64,000 nt of DNA from positions 1,612,001 through 1,676,000 of the forward strand of contig JAKSGN010000003.1 of NCBI GenBank assembly GCA_024180945.1, given 5' to 3'. The DNA is from Macrophomina tecta (Eukaryota > Ascomycota > Dothideomycetes > Botryosphaeriales > Botryosphaeriaceae). A program made the translations under genes and the position numbers. Numbering within the stretch: position 1 is the stretch's first letter; each line of letters begins with the position of its first letter. Under the pieces are notes generated by a model, which did not search any database, was not told the origin of the DNA, and was given only the letters and a program-made list of their open reading frames with translations. Shown one piece after another: positions 1 to 14,000 of this stretch.

Positions 1-1644
1 TCAGAGGAGCTTGCAAGGACGGGAAAGAGGAGGGTCAGCCCGATTAGGGCGAGTTGGAGGAAGGTGTTGAACTTAGAGACGGTCGTTGGATGGACCTCGG
101 CGGACGGCAACGAAAAATCCCAGTAACGGGCAAACGTCTTCGGAGAGGGCAGAGACGCGTAACGATAGTAGATGGCAGCAACGGCGAGGGAAGCGTCGCG
201 GCCAAAGATCAAGATGGCGAGGGGACCTAGCAACGTGGCAGGGCGTGTCAGCAGACGACCAACTGTCTCCAACAGATTACGGCTACTACCAAGGCGGCAG
301 TATCAGAACATGAGACGGACGATGCGGGGAGGGTGGAAGAGTGGACCGGAGCGGGGCGGGGGATTGGCGGCGGTGCGGATGATCGCGGATGTGGGGAATA
401 GGGGTTGGTGGGCGTGTGCGCGCGAAACTCGAGACGGGGCGTACCAGGCAGTGCTGCCTTGGCGGCCAAGCAGCCAACGGTGATGGCCATCAGGAGTTTA
501 TCGGCCATGGGATCGACGACGCTGCCAACGACGGTCTGCAATTGCCATCGACGAGCGATCCACCCATCGACCATGTCCGTTATGCCAGCATAGGCGAAGA
601 GACCCAGGGCCCATGCGTGCTGATCGTGCAGAATCAGGTAGCCAACCACGGGAGCGGCGACGAGTCGCGAGAAGGTCAGAACATTGGGAACGTTCCAGAT
701 CTTCTCGTGCGTTGACAATGACTTGAGTTGTTTCCGCAGCTCCTTGGTCTTCTCGAGGAGGGGCCTCTTTGGCTGGGGCTGGCAAGGCATGACTCGTCAG
801 TAGATGTGCGCAGGGGTGGATCTGAGATGCATGGTATCCTTGCGGTGATGTTGTCGTGGGAGAGCGACGGGGGTTGGGAGGAGAGCGAATCCGGCAACGC
901 GGTAAATGAGACGACGAGAGCGACAAGGACGGGCAGCGCGACGGCCAATGAACAGTGCAGCGGACGTGGAGAGAAAGCAGCGACCTCGGTAGACAACTGC
1001 CGTTCGACCCCGGTGCCGAAAGGCAGCGAGTCAGACCGGAAGTAAATCGTACGATTGGTGGACTGTGGATGGAGTAGGAAAAAATAGATGAGAAAATACT
1101 GAAACGTGAAGCACCAAGGAGCAGACGTGGAAGGCCGTGGCAGGCCCAACACAGGACGGGATTAAGCAGGATCCAAAGAGCGTGATTCAGACGCATTATT
1201 CAGACGGACACACAGACCACGACGCGCAGGAGAGCAGCAGCAAAGAGAAGACAGCACTCACCGTCTGATCGCGGTCGCGCTCCCCTGGCGGCCCCCCGGA
1301 CTGGGCGGGCGATGCCCTGCCGGCCGTCGAGGTCGCGAACAGCCTGCCCGTTCTGCATGAGTAAGGCCAGTTCATCAAGCCGTGACGACAGAGAACAACT
1401 CTCACCTAGGGCCGATAAGTGCCTGCTGCTTCGCCCTGGTGCCCGGCGCGGCGATCCCAACCGCACTGTCGCAGCCCGACAGCACCCGCGCGAGCTCAGA
1501 GGCGGGCGAGCACCACGTGCGAGCGGCGACGGGCGCTCGCCGCCCAATGGCGGGGGGTTGAGAGCGGCATGGAGCGCAGCAGAGCAGTGGGCGCACAGCT
1601 GGGCGGGCGAGGAAAACGGAGGGCTGTCGCAGAATGGCGGCCAT
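1..1644 (-). CDS. CRD1: Cardiolipin synthase, CDP-alcohol phosphatidyltransferase family (3' end cut by window edge)
   Basis: Inferred exons are 1644-1406, 1352-1262, 778-445 and 226-<1; every junction is GT/AG and in frame, giving about 296 visible codons. The first 110 residues start MAAILRQPSVFLARP and are Arg-rich and nearly free of acidic residues, as expected of a mitochondrial presequence. Exon 3 carries the family signature D-G-x2-A-R-x8-G-x3-D-x3-D (D181, G182, A185, R186, G195, D199, D203), the site that binds the CDP-alcohol and metal. Exon 4 holds the conserved RYWDFSLPSAEVHPTT-type segment of fungal cardiolipin synthases. The family joins CDP-diacylglycerol to phosphatidylglycerol in the mitochondrial inner membrane. 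Intron 2 is 483 bp, long for this window, so an extra small exon there is not excluded. The family is nearly certain; the 5' exons are inferred. It shares its strand with the WOPR gene, whose 3' end is about 1.3 kb upstream. Confidence 0.9.
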
Positions 1645-2967
1645 GGCGCTATTGCATGGTGCGAGGCAGGGCAGAGCCGGACGTCGGGCGAGGCGGGATC
1701 GGGGCGGTGCGTGGAGAGCGTGGTTGGGGGAGGGGGGGGAGAGTGAGGTCAGCGGAACGGGCTGGCGCGAGGAATTGGAATTGGAGCTTCGCTTTGCTGT
1801 AGCTGTGCTGCTGGTGCTGGTGCTGGTGCTGGTGCTGGTGCTGGTGCTGGCACCGGGCCCGGATCGTGGCGCGTGCACGCAAGCGAGAGCCCTCCTGCTG
1901 GCCCTTCCTCCGCCTCGGTCTCTGCTGCTGCGCGCGCTTTCCCACCGCTTCCGCGGCCGACAGCGCTGTGCTGGCCCTTCTGCCCTCTCCGACCAAAATT
2001 TGCGCAACTGGCCGAGCACCGTCCTGCTTACTCGTCGTGCACATGCCGCCCCCCAGGACGGCGCTTCCGCCGGCGCCCCTGACTAAGCGCCTCCCAGCGC
2101 CACTGCGTCGTGCCACGGCGGGCCGACGCGGTCTTACTGCGCTGCCACCACCAAGAAAAAAAAAAGTATATGCAGCCTCTGCATCGCAAGGGCTCTGCTA
2201 TAGGACCCTCGAAACAAGGGGGAGGGGGACGCGACCCGCCGGAGGCTCACACAAGCTCGCCAGCTGTGCCAGATGTCCGCCCAGTGGTGGCGAAAGAAGC
2301 ACCGCGGAATCCGCGGCGAATCTTCCAAGCCTGATTGACCAGCACCATGCACGCGCACCCGCTTGAGGCGTCAGGACTTCTCATTGAGCTCCCTGCGACC
2401 ACTCTCTCATACTTAGTGCCAGACTCAAGTAAATGGGCAGTCGCTTCTAAAGATGTCTGTTGAATAATGACAATATTTGAGATCCACAGAAAACGCCAAG
2501 TCACCCCCAACCCGACCCCATCTGCAGCGTGATCATCCCTTTTGGCCCAATCCTCCGAGCACATAGGAAACTAGACTTATTTTATTGGTGATTTAAAAGC
2601 CACATACGAACAACACAAATGAGGTGTGGAAGCTGCCGGATGGGTATCGAGAGGACTCCCGACATGCGGAGATGGCGGTGAAAACATCAGATGACGCCTT
2701 GATGCCCACTTCTCCACGATTCGAGTTCCTGCATGAGCCAAAAGAAATTGGTATCGAAAGCGAATGAAGTCCGTGTGGCCGATCGGCCCCCAGTACATAT
2801 GAAAAAAAAAAAAAAAAAAAACCAATCCAATCCTCAACGCCAGAAACCAAAAGGTGGGGGGATACATCATACAAGAAGGAAAAAAAAAAAAAGATTTAAA
2901 CACCAGTGCATTGGATCGTAGAATTCGGAATCCTCGAACTTGTCATGATCGTGAGAACAGAACGCAC
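1645..2967. other. Intergenic region, CRD1 promoter and WOPR-gene 3' flank
   Basis: No supportable gene. The left part is GC-rich and holds the GCTGGT repeat. The right part is AT-richer and has two long A runs (2802-2821 and about 2880-2892) just past the WOPR stop codon on its transcribed side. The small ORFs here are low-complexity or Arg/Pro-rich and match nothing I know. Confidence 0.6.
1806..1850. repeat. (GCTGGT)n hexanucleotide microsatellite
   Basis: About seven tandem copies of GCTGGT lie some 160 bp upstream of the inferred CRD1 start codon. The repeat is open in several frames and produces poly-dipeptide ORFs that should not be taken as genes. Confidence 0.9.
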
Positions 2968-5078
2968 TCAGCTGAAGTTATTGGAGTATTGCGGTGCCTT
3001 CTCGTCAAAGGCGCCCAGCGTGTCGTGCCGGGAGTGTTGTGTCTCGGGGCTCGAATAGCAGGGGAATGATGGCTGCACTGAGTCCTCGCCGAACATCTGG
3101 TCTGGAGAGACTTGGGAGTCCTCGCTTATCTCGCTAATGCTGCCGTACTGTTGGCCCGACATACCATGGCTTGACTGTTCAAAGCCAAAGTTCTGGTTGA
3201 GGGTTGAGCCCGCTGCGGTCGCGTATGAGGTCTCATGTGGGAACGTCTGGTAGTCGAGGGAGACTGACCCTTGGACCCCTGAGGGAACACTTTCAAACCC
3301 AGACCGAGGCTGGTGCCCCGGCGACTGCCCCAAATGCAGGCCGCTCAACGGGCTGATCAGGCCTTGCGATTGCCTGGCGCCATGTATCATCTGCGCGCCG
3401 TTTCCCATACCTCCATAGACCCCCTGAGGGCCGGGTGAGCTCGACGGAAGCGATGAATAGCCCGCGCCGCTGCTTGCGGGAGCGTGGAGGCTGGACATGG
3501 ATTGGGATGAGGTGTGGTATCCGGAGTGAATGGAGCCCGGCATGCCGTGAAGGACGGGTTGGTAAGGCTGGGGTGGGTGGTACTGCGAGGCGTATGAGCC
3601 GATAGGACCTGCCATGCCGCCCAACGGGAGATACGATGGGTAGGGCAAAACATCATCGGGGTCCTGAATAGGGCCTAGAGTCGTCGTCAGTACGAACTAC
3701 GAAAATGTGTGCAGTGTGGTAATGCTCACTTCGGAACTTCTGGTCAGTGATGAGCTCCTTGCGCGGATGGCAGTTGGCCAGGCGAGGATCATGGCCAGGT
3801 CGGAAGAGAGTGGACTGGTCCTTAGCATCCTCAATAGTGTAATAAGCAATCAGGTGGTGGGTGCAGCCGTTCACAGTCACGCTGAGAGTCCTCTTGAGGA
3901 GGCCACCGCGTTTAAAGTCATACGAATCGACGAGGGATCCAGTAATCTTCCGATCTTTCGAATCGGGAATCTCGTACGGCGGCTCATCGCCGTAGTGGCC
4001 GGGAGGACCGGAGCGAGAGTAAGGCTCAGTGCGCGCGCTCTTATTGCGCTGGCGGTTGGCCCTCTTCTTCTCTCCTGGAGGGAAAGGTCTCTCGAGCTCG
4101 CGGTAGACTAGGAAGTTTCCCATGATGCGGCTGGGGCTCCAGGAGAGGCCATCGGTCCACCTTTTGATGCCAGATGTGGACTCCTCGTAGACGAAGACGG
4201 AACCGCTCCGGATGAGCGAGGCCCTTTCCCTGTCGTGCGGACGACGCGGGCAGTGGACAAGCGTGCCATTGAGACAGGCCTCGATGATGGTCAACGCATC
4301 CTGGGTGGTGTGCACGAAGCCGTGCCACGTGGGTTGCATGTTGGCATTAAGATTAGACGGAACGGGAGGGATGGAGTTGACGTTGGGTGCGACGGGCGAT
4401 GCACTGGTCGTCCTTGTCAGGCTGACACGGTCGCCGTCGCTAGTGTGCGAGTCGGGGTAACTGCCGCTGGCATAGCGGTGGGCGACGGCATGGCCCGGAA
4501 GAGCGCCTGGCAACTTTACCAGACCTAGACTCTTCGGCGTCTGGGAGGCATGGCTCGGCTGGAAGTAAGATGAATTAGGGTGCACGGGAGAGTCGCTGTA
4601 GGGCGAGGGGAAGGAGCTGTCGGGCCGCATGGCGGAAGAGGTGAGGGAGTAGGAGCCATTGCTGGAGCTGGTCTGGCTTTGCGGCGACATGTAGGAGCTG
4701 ATGGAGCGGATAGGCATCAGGGTCCTGGAGTTGGAGGCGGCGGTGGCTCTGTGATCGTCGTTGAACTCCATAGCGCCGGTCTGCACACTCGATTAGGCAA
4801 AGCAGGTCGGTGGAGCGGCCGGAAGTGGAAGGGCAAAGCTTATCACATGGGGGGAGCTTATGCGAGTGTTGCGGAGGGCAGGGAGCGGAACTTACAGCAG
4901 CTGGCGGTGAGGAGCTAAGGATGGATGACCTCTGCGAATCCGAATAGGCCAATGGCTCAGAGGGAGTGAGGCTCTTGAAGTTGTAGTCGAGCGGCGACGG
5001 GTAGAAATCCTTGCCCACCACGTTTTCACGGTAGTGGTCCCCACCAAAGCGGGACTCGGGGTTCAGGACGCGAAGCAT
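2968..5078 (-). CDS. WOPR-domain transcription factor, Gti1/Pac2 family (Pac2-like)
   Basis: Exons 5078-4896, 4780-3730 and 3674-2968 (introns 115 and 55 bp, GT/AG, phases 0 and 1) give 646 residues. The WOPR DNA-binding domain has its two conserved halves: WOPRa at about residues 212-290 (TWHGFVHTTQDAL, RRPHDRERASLIRSG, SGIKRWTDGLSWSPSR, PFPPGEKKRA) and WOPRb at about 354-406 (GLLKRTLSV, HHLIAYY, HDPRLANCHPRKELI). The RRPHDRER and PFPPGEKKR segments resemble the Pac2-type paralogue more than the Ryp1/Sge1/Wor1 type, which normally has the domain at the very N-terminus. A Ser/Pro-rich arm precedes the domain and a Gly/Ser/Gln/Tyr-rich tail follows it, common in this family. Relatives are nuclear regulators of mating, conidiation, morphology and virulence programmes. 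The start is the ATG of MLRVLNPESRFGG. The neighbouring 15.5 kb upstream has no supportable gene. Confidence 0.93.
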
Positions 5079-8000
5079 TCAGGCCGACGGGGCACGAGAG
5101 GCGAGCAGCGCGGTGCGGCGGCGGCAGCGAGCAAGGCGGACGAGTGGGTGGAGGGGGCACCGGTGGGCTCACGTGGGCGAGAGCGAGGTGCGGAGCGGGC
5201 GCAGGGCGGGGAGCAGACAGAGGGACAGAGAGACACAGAAGGCGGAGTCGTCCGGCGGGCTGGCTGATGTATGTGTATGTGTGGGGGTGTGTGGAGGAGT
5301 CGAGGCGGAGGTCTGAGGAGCGATGACGCTTTCGAGCAGGACGGCGAGGTCCCTTAAAGCTGAAGGATAGCAGAGCTCGTCCTAACGTCGCGGGTAGGGA
5401 TGATCCTCTCCCCGGCACGGTGATCAAAACGTCGCTGCTCAGAGACGATGCCGCTTCAGGGATCGGGTGTTTGCCGGTAACGGCTGGGGAGGCTGCGCAG
5501 GACTGTGCGCGAGGAATTGGACCGCTTTGGGGCGTGGTGCTTTGCGATACGGAGCGCGGTGGGCAAGCTGGTCCTGACTGGAGGCCCTTGCTTGGCCAGC
5601 GGCTCGGCGGCGATCCAGCAGGGCCAGCGACGCACAGGCTCAGGCACAGCGGACGTCGAGGGCGACAAAAAGGTTGGCCCCGATTGCGTTACCGGCAGGC
5701 CGTGGTTAGGCGTCGGCACCAGCTGCGTGCGAACCGCGCAAAGGTTCGTTCCTGAGTCGTTCTGGAAAAAAAAGGACGCGCCGTTGCGAAAAGCCAAAAT
5801 GCTGCAGCAGAGAGGAGAAAGGCTGGCTGGCGAGCTGGGGGCGCGCAGCTCGACGACCAAAACGACACCGTTCGCTGCATCACGACGCCGCCATTCCACG
5901 CGCCTCGAAAGGAAATGAGCAGAGCTGGTCGCTAGAGGGCCGGGCCCGCGGGCTTCGTGCACTAGCTGGCCAGCGCAGTTGTGATGATGCACGCAGAGAG
6001 GGGAGCGCATGGCGGACGCCGCGGACCAGCGTGGTGCGTGCCAGAGCGCGCTGCGCTTGCTGTGCCCGGCCGGGGGCCTGTTGCTGCTGCTGCGGTCGAA
6101 ATAGCGTCAGGATCTGCTGCTGAGCAGATCCCGGCACAGATCCTCGCTCCGACAGCGCCGACAGCCGGGGGCGAGCGCGCGGCGGGGCGCAAGATGCCCG
6201 CAGCCTGGGGGGGGCGGGCTGGCAGGGCTGGCTGTGCTCTCGACGCCAGCAGAAATCTCCGAATTCCGCCGCCGCTGCACTCTGCACCATCCCCTCACGA
6301 AAACACCCCTGATGCGCGAGCAGGGGTTCTCCAGGTCGGCAAGTCGCGGACGGCCGTGGGCACAGCGACAAGCAGGCGTGTGGCCGGCGGCGGGAGCGCT
6401 GCGTGCCTCGCCGCACGGCCAGACACGCGCTGCCGCCGCTGGCAGCACTCCGCCGCAACGGCGCTGGCGGAGAGCGCGGTGCTGCTGGGCATGGGCGTGG
6501 CTGTCGTCGATGTCGTGGTCGTGAATCAGGCGCCGCTGACTGTCACCCGCCCTGCAAGTGTATTCCAGCGGCTTCCGGCGTGACTCGCGCCGTAAGCATG
6601 ATGCTGCGACTCGCGATCACAAGCAACGCAGGCTGCGCGCGACAAGCCCTTGGCGGCCTCGTCTATCTGGCCTTCCCGGCCCTGCGTGGCTTACCTAACC
6701 TGTGGCAATATCGCCCAAACACACCACTGAAGCTGAGGGCCGGCCAAGCTCCCGCACCACCAGTCGGCCCTACGGTTGGTCTATCCCGACTCCCCAGCGC
6801 CCCGCCCGGCTCCCGACCTGCCCGCCGGCGAAACGCGCCTGGCCCGTTGCGGCATAGCGGCCAATAGTCGCGCGCGCCGGGATGTGTGCGTGAAGAACGC
6901 TCCTCCTCCAGGCACGCTTCCCTATCCTTACCGCGCCTAGCAAAGCCAACCTCCAGCCTTACTCGATGCATCTCCCTCTCTCTAGTCAGCGCGCGCGGCA
7001 GGGGAATGCTCAGTTTGCCCAAAGCATCGCCCTGGCCGGCCGGCGGCGCCGCGCAGGCCAGATCTCGACGTCGAGCCCGAAGGCCGCCGCGCCGCGTCCG
7101 GCCGCGCTGCCCCAGCCCGCATCCCGACCTGGGCCGCTCATCCGCCCATCAGCTCGTCCAATGCGCGCCCGCGGCGATCATGGCGCTTACCCGAGTAGCG
7201 CGGCGTCGCGCTTGGCGAACCGTTTCACCAGCTGTGCGAGGCCTGGCTGCTTAGCTGTCACCGTCGAAACCGACTATTGTTAGAGCCCGCACGCAAGTGG
7301 CGGGCGCCCACGAATCACGCCGCCAGATTACATTCCTCTGCTTAGCTCACGGGCTGGCATGGGTAATCTGGTCCATCGCAGTCGATCACGTCCGTGTGGA
7401 GACGCCTGCTCATTACAGAGTTGCCCACCACTACTGCTGCGCTCAGGCACGCCGTCGTGCGTTACTGCTGCGCTAGCCGGCTCGTGGACGCCGTGACGAT
7501 GATTCCGCGCGGCACACTGCGCCCTGAGCGCCCTGTCACTCTTGGGCCCTGAGCCGAATCGAACGACTTCTCACACCAGGCGCACTGGCTATCCAGAATC
7601 AAGCAATCCGGCGCTGCGGACCTCCACGTCGACGGCCCCTCGCTGAGACAGCGTGGCCCACGGGACCTGCCTCCGCGTATATTGCGCCGCTCGTGCCCCA
7701 AGCCCAAGCAAATTACCCTGTCGCCGCCATCCCATTCGCGTGACTGCCCTACGGACGGCCGATCTATATTTGCACACCTCCACCGCGCCTCTGCCCTGCC
7801 AGACATGCCTGCCGCCGCCCTACGCACTCCACACGTGCCATCTGGCATACTGGCCCTGTTTCACGATGTCCGTCCCGTCAACAACCTAAAAGTCTAACGG
7901 CTGCTGGCCTCTGGGCTAGACACCTCGAACGCACGCTCCACGAACCATGGTTCGTCACGCTGGCCCCAGAGGGCCGCCCCGCCCTCTCCACCAGCGCAAT

Positions 8001-11000
8001 GGCGGCCCTTCTTTTTTCTTTTTTTTCCTGGCCTGATGGCTGCCCGCGGCTCTGTCTCCGCGCTGCTGGCCACGAAGCCCTGAGACGTGCGCGCACTATC
8101 GTAGTGGGAGAGTGTGGCGCCTACTGTCGGAGGTCTGGATTCTGCAACGCCGCGGCGCTGACATCATGAGCGTGGGTGGGAAGGCTGACGGCCGCCGACG
8201 AGCCATTGGCACGCTGGTAGCCTGCGATCGCGACCCCGTTATGATCCTTCGGATCTTGGGCGTTTGCCTTCTTCAGGCTGTCACGCAACCCTGATGGCGC
8301 CCCGTCTGGGATGTTGGCTGCCCCCAGGAAGACCGCATGCTGCCAACCAACAAGTCTCTATCTTGCTCCCCTGACGTGCGTGAAGGGGGAGGCCGAGTCC
8401 TTCGATGCCGCAGCTCTCCGGCCGTTACACTTTGAAGATATGAGAAAGGATCGTCTATGAATGCCATTTCAGGTAGGTCCATTCCAAATGTCCGGACAAG
8501 CGTGGCTGGTTCTGCTACACCTCCTGCGTGCGTCGTAACGGCTCCTGCAGATCTCGGAAACATTCAGACCTTCCAGATGCCTTCTATGGCGCATCGTCAG
8601 GCCAGATCGAGTTATCAGCACATGATTGCGTTCGGTGTCTTTCAGTGATGAGCAGCATCCCCAGCAACCATCAACCTCGGAAGTAGAGTTAAGCTAGTGG
8701 CGAACTCGGCAATCTGTTGTTTTCATTTGCCATCCTCGACCTCCCTCACTCGCTTGTTGAAACTTAGAATGGAGCGTTGCGGGACCCAGGTGGATCTCCA
8801 GTCTAGCGTGCAGATGCCGGATTTTACTCCCATTTTCCTCGTGAGTGTGAAGTGAGAACCTCAGCTCATTCTCTGTAAGGCCGTGACGCCCCGCAACATC
8901 GCCGCTTGTGCCCTGGAATAGCGACTGTCCGAATTTGATGATAGCAGCGCTACTGCGACTCTATCGTGGGTACATGAGGCTGAGCGAAGTCCGCGGCCGC
9001 AGAGGAACGCTTGCAGAGACTTCAAGCTCGAGTCCGCCACGCAAGTTTTGCAGATCTGCCGTCTAGTTGCCTTCATTCGTGTCCGCGTGGTCAACTTGAC
9101 TGAATGTTGGTGATGCCAGTTACCGCCCCCTTGCCATAGACCGTAGGACTGCGTTCCCACGCCTACCTCACGCAGATCCGCTCTAGAGGAGGCTAGAAGT
9201 ATCATATAACCAGTTTTGCAGGGAAATGACTTATCCCACGAGGAAGATCGCATCCATATGGTCAATGAGCCGCAACACGTCATTGCGAGTGATGAACGCT
9301 ATTTTGCGGCAACCTCCAACACGCTGGTGGCACACCACGTCTATCATGCCTTTTTCCATCGTCGTCTCCACGTTGAAACGCAGGTGGAGAGAAGGGTACA
9401 GGGTATCTACACTGCAATACTCCTTGGAGAGATTTGGGCAAGCAGTGACAGATCCTTTGGCGAACTTTGCACGAAGCTAACCGACCATTATAGTCGGTGC
9501 GCGCACACCCACCCACCATACCTCGTGGCAAGCTAGAGCAAACAAGGAAAGCAGTCTCGTCATGGCCCAGGTCGAGATGTTGTCGCGGAAGCCGGGAGGT
9601 GCATCCGGGAGGCGCCCAGTGATTCTTCACGCAAGTGCTGGAGCTGGAGCCGGACGACTTCCTATTGCGCTCGTCTCCGGCGCACGATGCCGACCGACAG
9701 CCCGGGCTGGGAGCGTGGAGTGCAGTAGCATACGGCGACATGCATTACGGGAGAATGCAGATACCCACGCCACCGATCAGAAACACGATCAAAGCAGGCT
9801 GGCACAAGGGACTCCTCCGGATTGATTAGACGGGTGAGTACATGCTCCCATAGCTTCTTGCGGCTGGCAGAAAACAGGCTACCCGGGATTGCCTAAATCC
9901 GTTGCCTGATCGTCAGCCTCATTCGCCGTACATCTGACCACACGGAGCACGCAATTCGTACACTGAACATGCGGGAGACGCCCAGTCGAACGCTTCAACG
10001 GCCATCTGCATGGCGGTGCGCCTCCATTGCAGAATTGTACGACGTACACACGATGGCCACGCATCAGGGGTGGAAGGCATGTAGTCCACGGACGGAATTG
10101 TCAAGACACAGCAAGAGCAGGGGCAGCCACCGTGCTTGAAGCCGCGAATCTTATCTCACCAAGCGTGCTACCTGTCGTATTTGGGCGCTAGGATTTGCTG
10201 GCGCCCCCACCAGCATCAAGATCTCACCAGATCCAGAAGGGCCCACTTTCTGCCGGCCGCAACCGTCCTGCTGTGGAGTCCGTCCAACACTCCGCACTGA
10301 GGATATCATTGCGACGCCGTTGAGCGCGTCTTGGCCCTTGTTCTTGAGAAGGGCGAACAGGCCAAGCCACGTTATAGGCGAAGCATGGAGCTAACACAAA
10401 GCAGGACCTACGACCGAGCCCGCGACGAACCACATCGCGCCGGCACCCACGCAGCAGCCGCCGCGAGGGGAGGGAAGCTGCCAGGCCTCCAGCACCCGAT
10501 CACAACGGCGAGCCGTTCCATGGTCCCGTTCTTGCTTAGGCTTCCGCTCTCCGCGCGCGGGAAGGGCTTCCTGAGCCTCTCCTTCGACCAACAGGAACCC
10601 TCGTCCGGTGCAGCGGCAGACGTAAGCGCTGTATGCATGCTGCTGCGATGCGGCTGCTGCGCTTCCCGCGATGGCCTGCCGGACAGCAGTCAGTGCTCGT
10701 AAAATGCTGGCGCTCCACTCGCACTCGTAACCTGTGCCCTCTCTAACCCGTCGCCTCTTCCCCCCCCAGCGGTGGAATACTTATCGCTTGCGCCGTACGA
10801 CGTTACACGACGGATCGCATCGGGTAACGGCACGCTGGAAGATCTGCTGCAAGCCAGAAGCAAAAGGGCCCCACATATTGATGGTGAAGACAGACGGACC
10901 TGAGAAGAGGCGCAGAACGAGACGGAGCACGCAAGCGGCCGACAATGGCCACCTGCAACTGCTACGAGCTCTTGAGGCGAAATAGCCGACGACCCAAGTG

Positions 11001-14000
11001 CCCTCCACCGACATGAAGCAGTTGCGGGCCTTTTGCATGCTGGTGGATACAGCACTCGAGGGCTGCTGGGCCCACCGGGGCTGTTCCCGTCGGCAAGCCT
11101 CGCGCTCGGGTTGAGAGAAGCGACCGACGCAGCTGGCCGCAAACAGCGCGTCAGCGAAGCATCCTGCATTTGCAACAGCTCATCATCAGGCAGCGCATTT
11201 GTGGCCTCGGCCCGGCTCTGCTTCGGACGGACTGGAGATGCAGCCAGTGGCCAGCGATACTGGTACATTGATTCTTCCTCTCTTCATCAGACCGGCGGTC
11301 AATCCGTTCGGCACTGCTCCAGAATAGGAGTGAGGGTGGAGAAATACATCCCAATGAGCAAGCACACCAATATGCAAGGCTATCAGGTGGTCTCATTCTC
11401 TTCGGGCACCACACCCTTCCCGCGTCCTTCAGTAATTGCGGTTCCAGCAACCGTTGTAGCGCGCAATGCCGTGCCGCTCAACGCCGCTCCCGCAGCCCGG
11501 CCTGCACCGCATCAAAGTGGAGCCTCGGTGTGGGCGAGGCGCCACGGAGTAAGTCCCGCTCGGCAACGCTAGGAAGCAATTCCTCACTCGCAGCCCTTTT
11601 TCCTTTGTTTTTCTGCCTTCGCACACGAGCCACCGGTGCCCAAGAACGTCAGCCATCTCCGGCCGGAGGAGGGGCGTGGGAAAGGGCCTACGGGCGCCAA
11701 GCTGGCGACGATTAGCCCAATTGCCTCTCGCCCTGCCCGGCGGGCATCCGCCTTCTCGATGCCCCCCTTTCTCGTGCCGATCCCGGCCAAGCCCTGTGTT
11801 ATTGCACAGCGACATCTCCCAAGCCAGGACACAGCCTGGCCGCAAAGCAGCGAGGCTTGGGTCGACGAACCGGTTGACGACGACTGCACGCGACAGCTGA
11901 TGACGCAGCTACCCTGTGGTCGGCAGTGCAATGCAGACATATTGTTTTTGCCGTTTGGAGCAAAGCTGCCGATGCCTTGCGGTGCGCCTTGCCATGGGGA
12001 GGGGGAAGGCCCCTCTTCAGACCGACCAAGCCAGCGAATTGGGCCGACTCGGCATCATGGCGGAGCAGCAGGACAACGTCAACACGCGCGCCCTCCCGGG
12101 GCTGCAGCCACCTTCGAGCTTGAGAACAAGTTGTCCGTCCGCGTTGGACGCTAACGTCGAAAGGCGCGTCGCCGCCCTGCCTTGCCAACAGCAGCACTAT
12201 TGACGGCCATCGGCGGGCGGGCGGCGGCGGCGATGGGGGCAGGCAAGTCGGGCACGGAAACCCTCGAGCGCGCGCAGGGTCCGTACCTGTAAGTCGCCGC
12301 AATAGCGGGGGAGGCGCTAAGCCTCACGAGCGAGAGAGCGAGAGAGCTATTGTATACGAGAGGGAACGTGCCAGATAGGCAACATCCCAGCAAAATGTTC
12401 AGAGGGGGCGGGGAGTAGGGCGGGTCGAAGGTTGAGTCCAATAACGAGAAAAAAAAAAAAAAATTATAATCACGGGCCTGCCTGAGACATACCACGATCG
12501 TGGAGGCAAGACAAAATTTGAAGATGGTAGCCTTGGTTCCCTTGCTGAGACTTGCTTGATTTGCTCGGATAGGGATTGTCGCTGCAGGGACCGACAGCGA
12601 TCTCCCTCAGACGCCGCGACGGACTCTCAGTTTCTCCGAGCAAAATCGCTTGTTTCACGGATGCTGATGGGACGAGGCAGAGAATGCAGCGGTGGAAAAA
12701 GGCTCGAGATGAATGCGAGATAGGCTGTTTAGCATGTGCTATCAGATTTTCCGCTAGCCGGGCCCGTCCGAGCAGGTCAGGCAGCGATGGAGGAGAGCAG
12801 CCAGCGAGGCGTCGCCCTCCTCCCCGGCCACGCTGTCGATCCACACGTTAGACGCGACCTTATTCGTCGTCGCGCCGCCGCTCTATTGGTGCATAGTTAA
12901 CGCAATTGTCCACTGAAGCCAGTCTTCCATGCGCCCTTGGCTTGCATGGCACCTTTTAGCCCATGCTCGTGGCGCTGCAGCAGCCCTACAGGAAGAAGGA
13001 ATAAATGAGGCGAGAAAGGAATAGGAAACCGCAATTTTGGTCGCCTGGAAGGAGGAAGCAGAACATGATCTGACCGTTCGGCAGATGATGGCGGAAATCC
13101 CTCCATGATGGGAGGCACCGGCAAGCGGGTCTGCCGGTCAGACGAAAAGGCATCATCAACATGAAGCTTCTCCGCTCTGTCGGGTTATCATGCACGCAAG
13201 ATGACAAAAAAGCCTCACCAGGGTTTTGTCCGGTCGGGATACGACGACACAACGAGCGGCAGCCGAACTCATGCGTTTCCACGGCGGCGGTGTACACAAA
13301 TCATTTCCCTTCCTTCCGATATCCGTCCACTGGCGTATCGGCACGGTCTGGCTTGCGTTGTTTGGCTTACAATTTTCGCGCTCCCGGTATCTTGTGCCGG
13401 TTGGAAGAGACAGCGCTGCGGTGGAGGTTGTTATAAGTACATGGCTTTCCACATTGGGCATTGGCGAGCGAAGGAAAGCCTTGTGTCGCACACTTATAAC
13501 GATTGGCATGCATCACATGGTTGGCGCATGTGTTTGAATCTGACCGATTCGTCCGCCTCCTTCTTCACCGCCGCTTCAGAAAATCCGTTGAGCAGACGAC
13601 GTGACGGACTGCTCGCCTTACAGCATGCATGTTCAATCCATCCCGTCGCTGCATTTTTTTTTTTTTTCCCCTCACATCGCTGACGTCTACGTGCCGCAAT
13701 GGGTTTATGTGTGCTTGCATGGATCATAACGCAAATGGTCAGTTGGTTGACTGGCTGCGAAGCCCGCCGCGAGATAGGCGGAACTTGCCGCGCGAGAGGA
13801 ATAAGGGAAACTCTACAGCATCGTCTGCTTTCGGCAGCTGAATACTCTAGGGTACCAGAACCAGCGCGCCGCGGTCTTTTTTGCTTCGAAGATTTCCCAT
13901 TCTCGGCCCACGCGGGATAGCGCGCGCGCCGCGGCTAAGGGGCCTAGCGAGCAACCGCGTCCAAGGCGCTGGCAACGCTGGCGTGACGACTGACGGCGTG

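Noticed and set aside
7545..7575. Minus-strand T-loop-like GTTCGATTC
   Set aside because: The flanking bases do not form a five-base T stem and no cloverleaf could be drawn.
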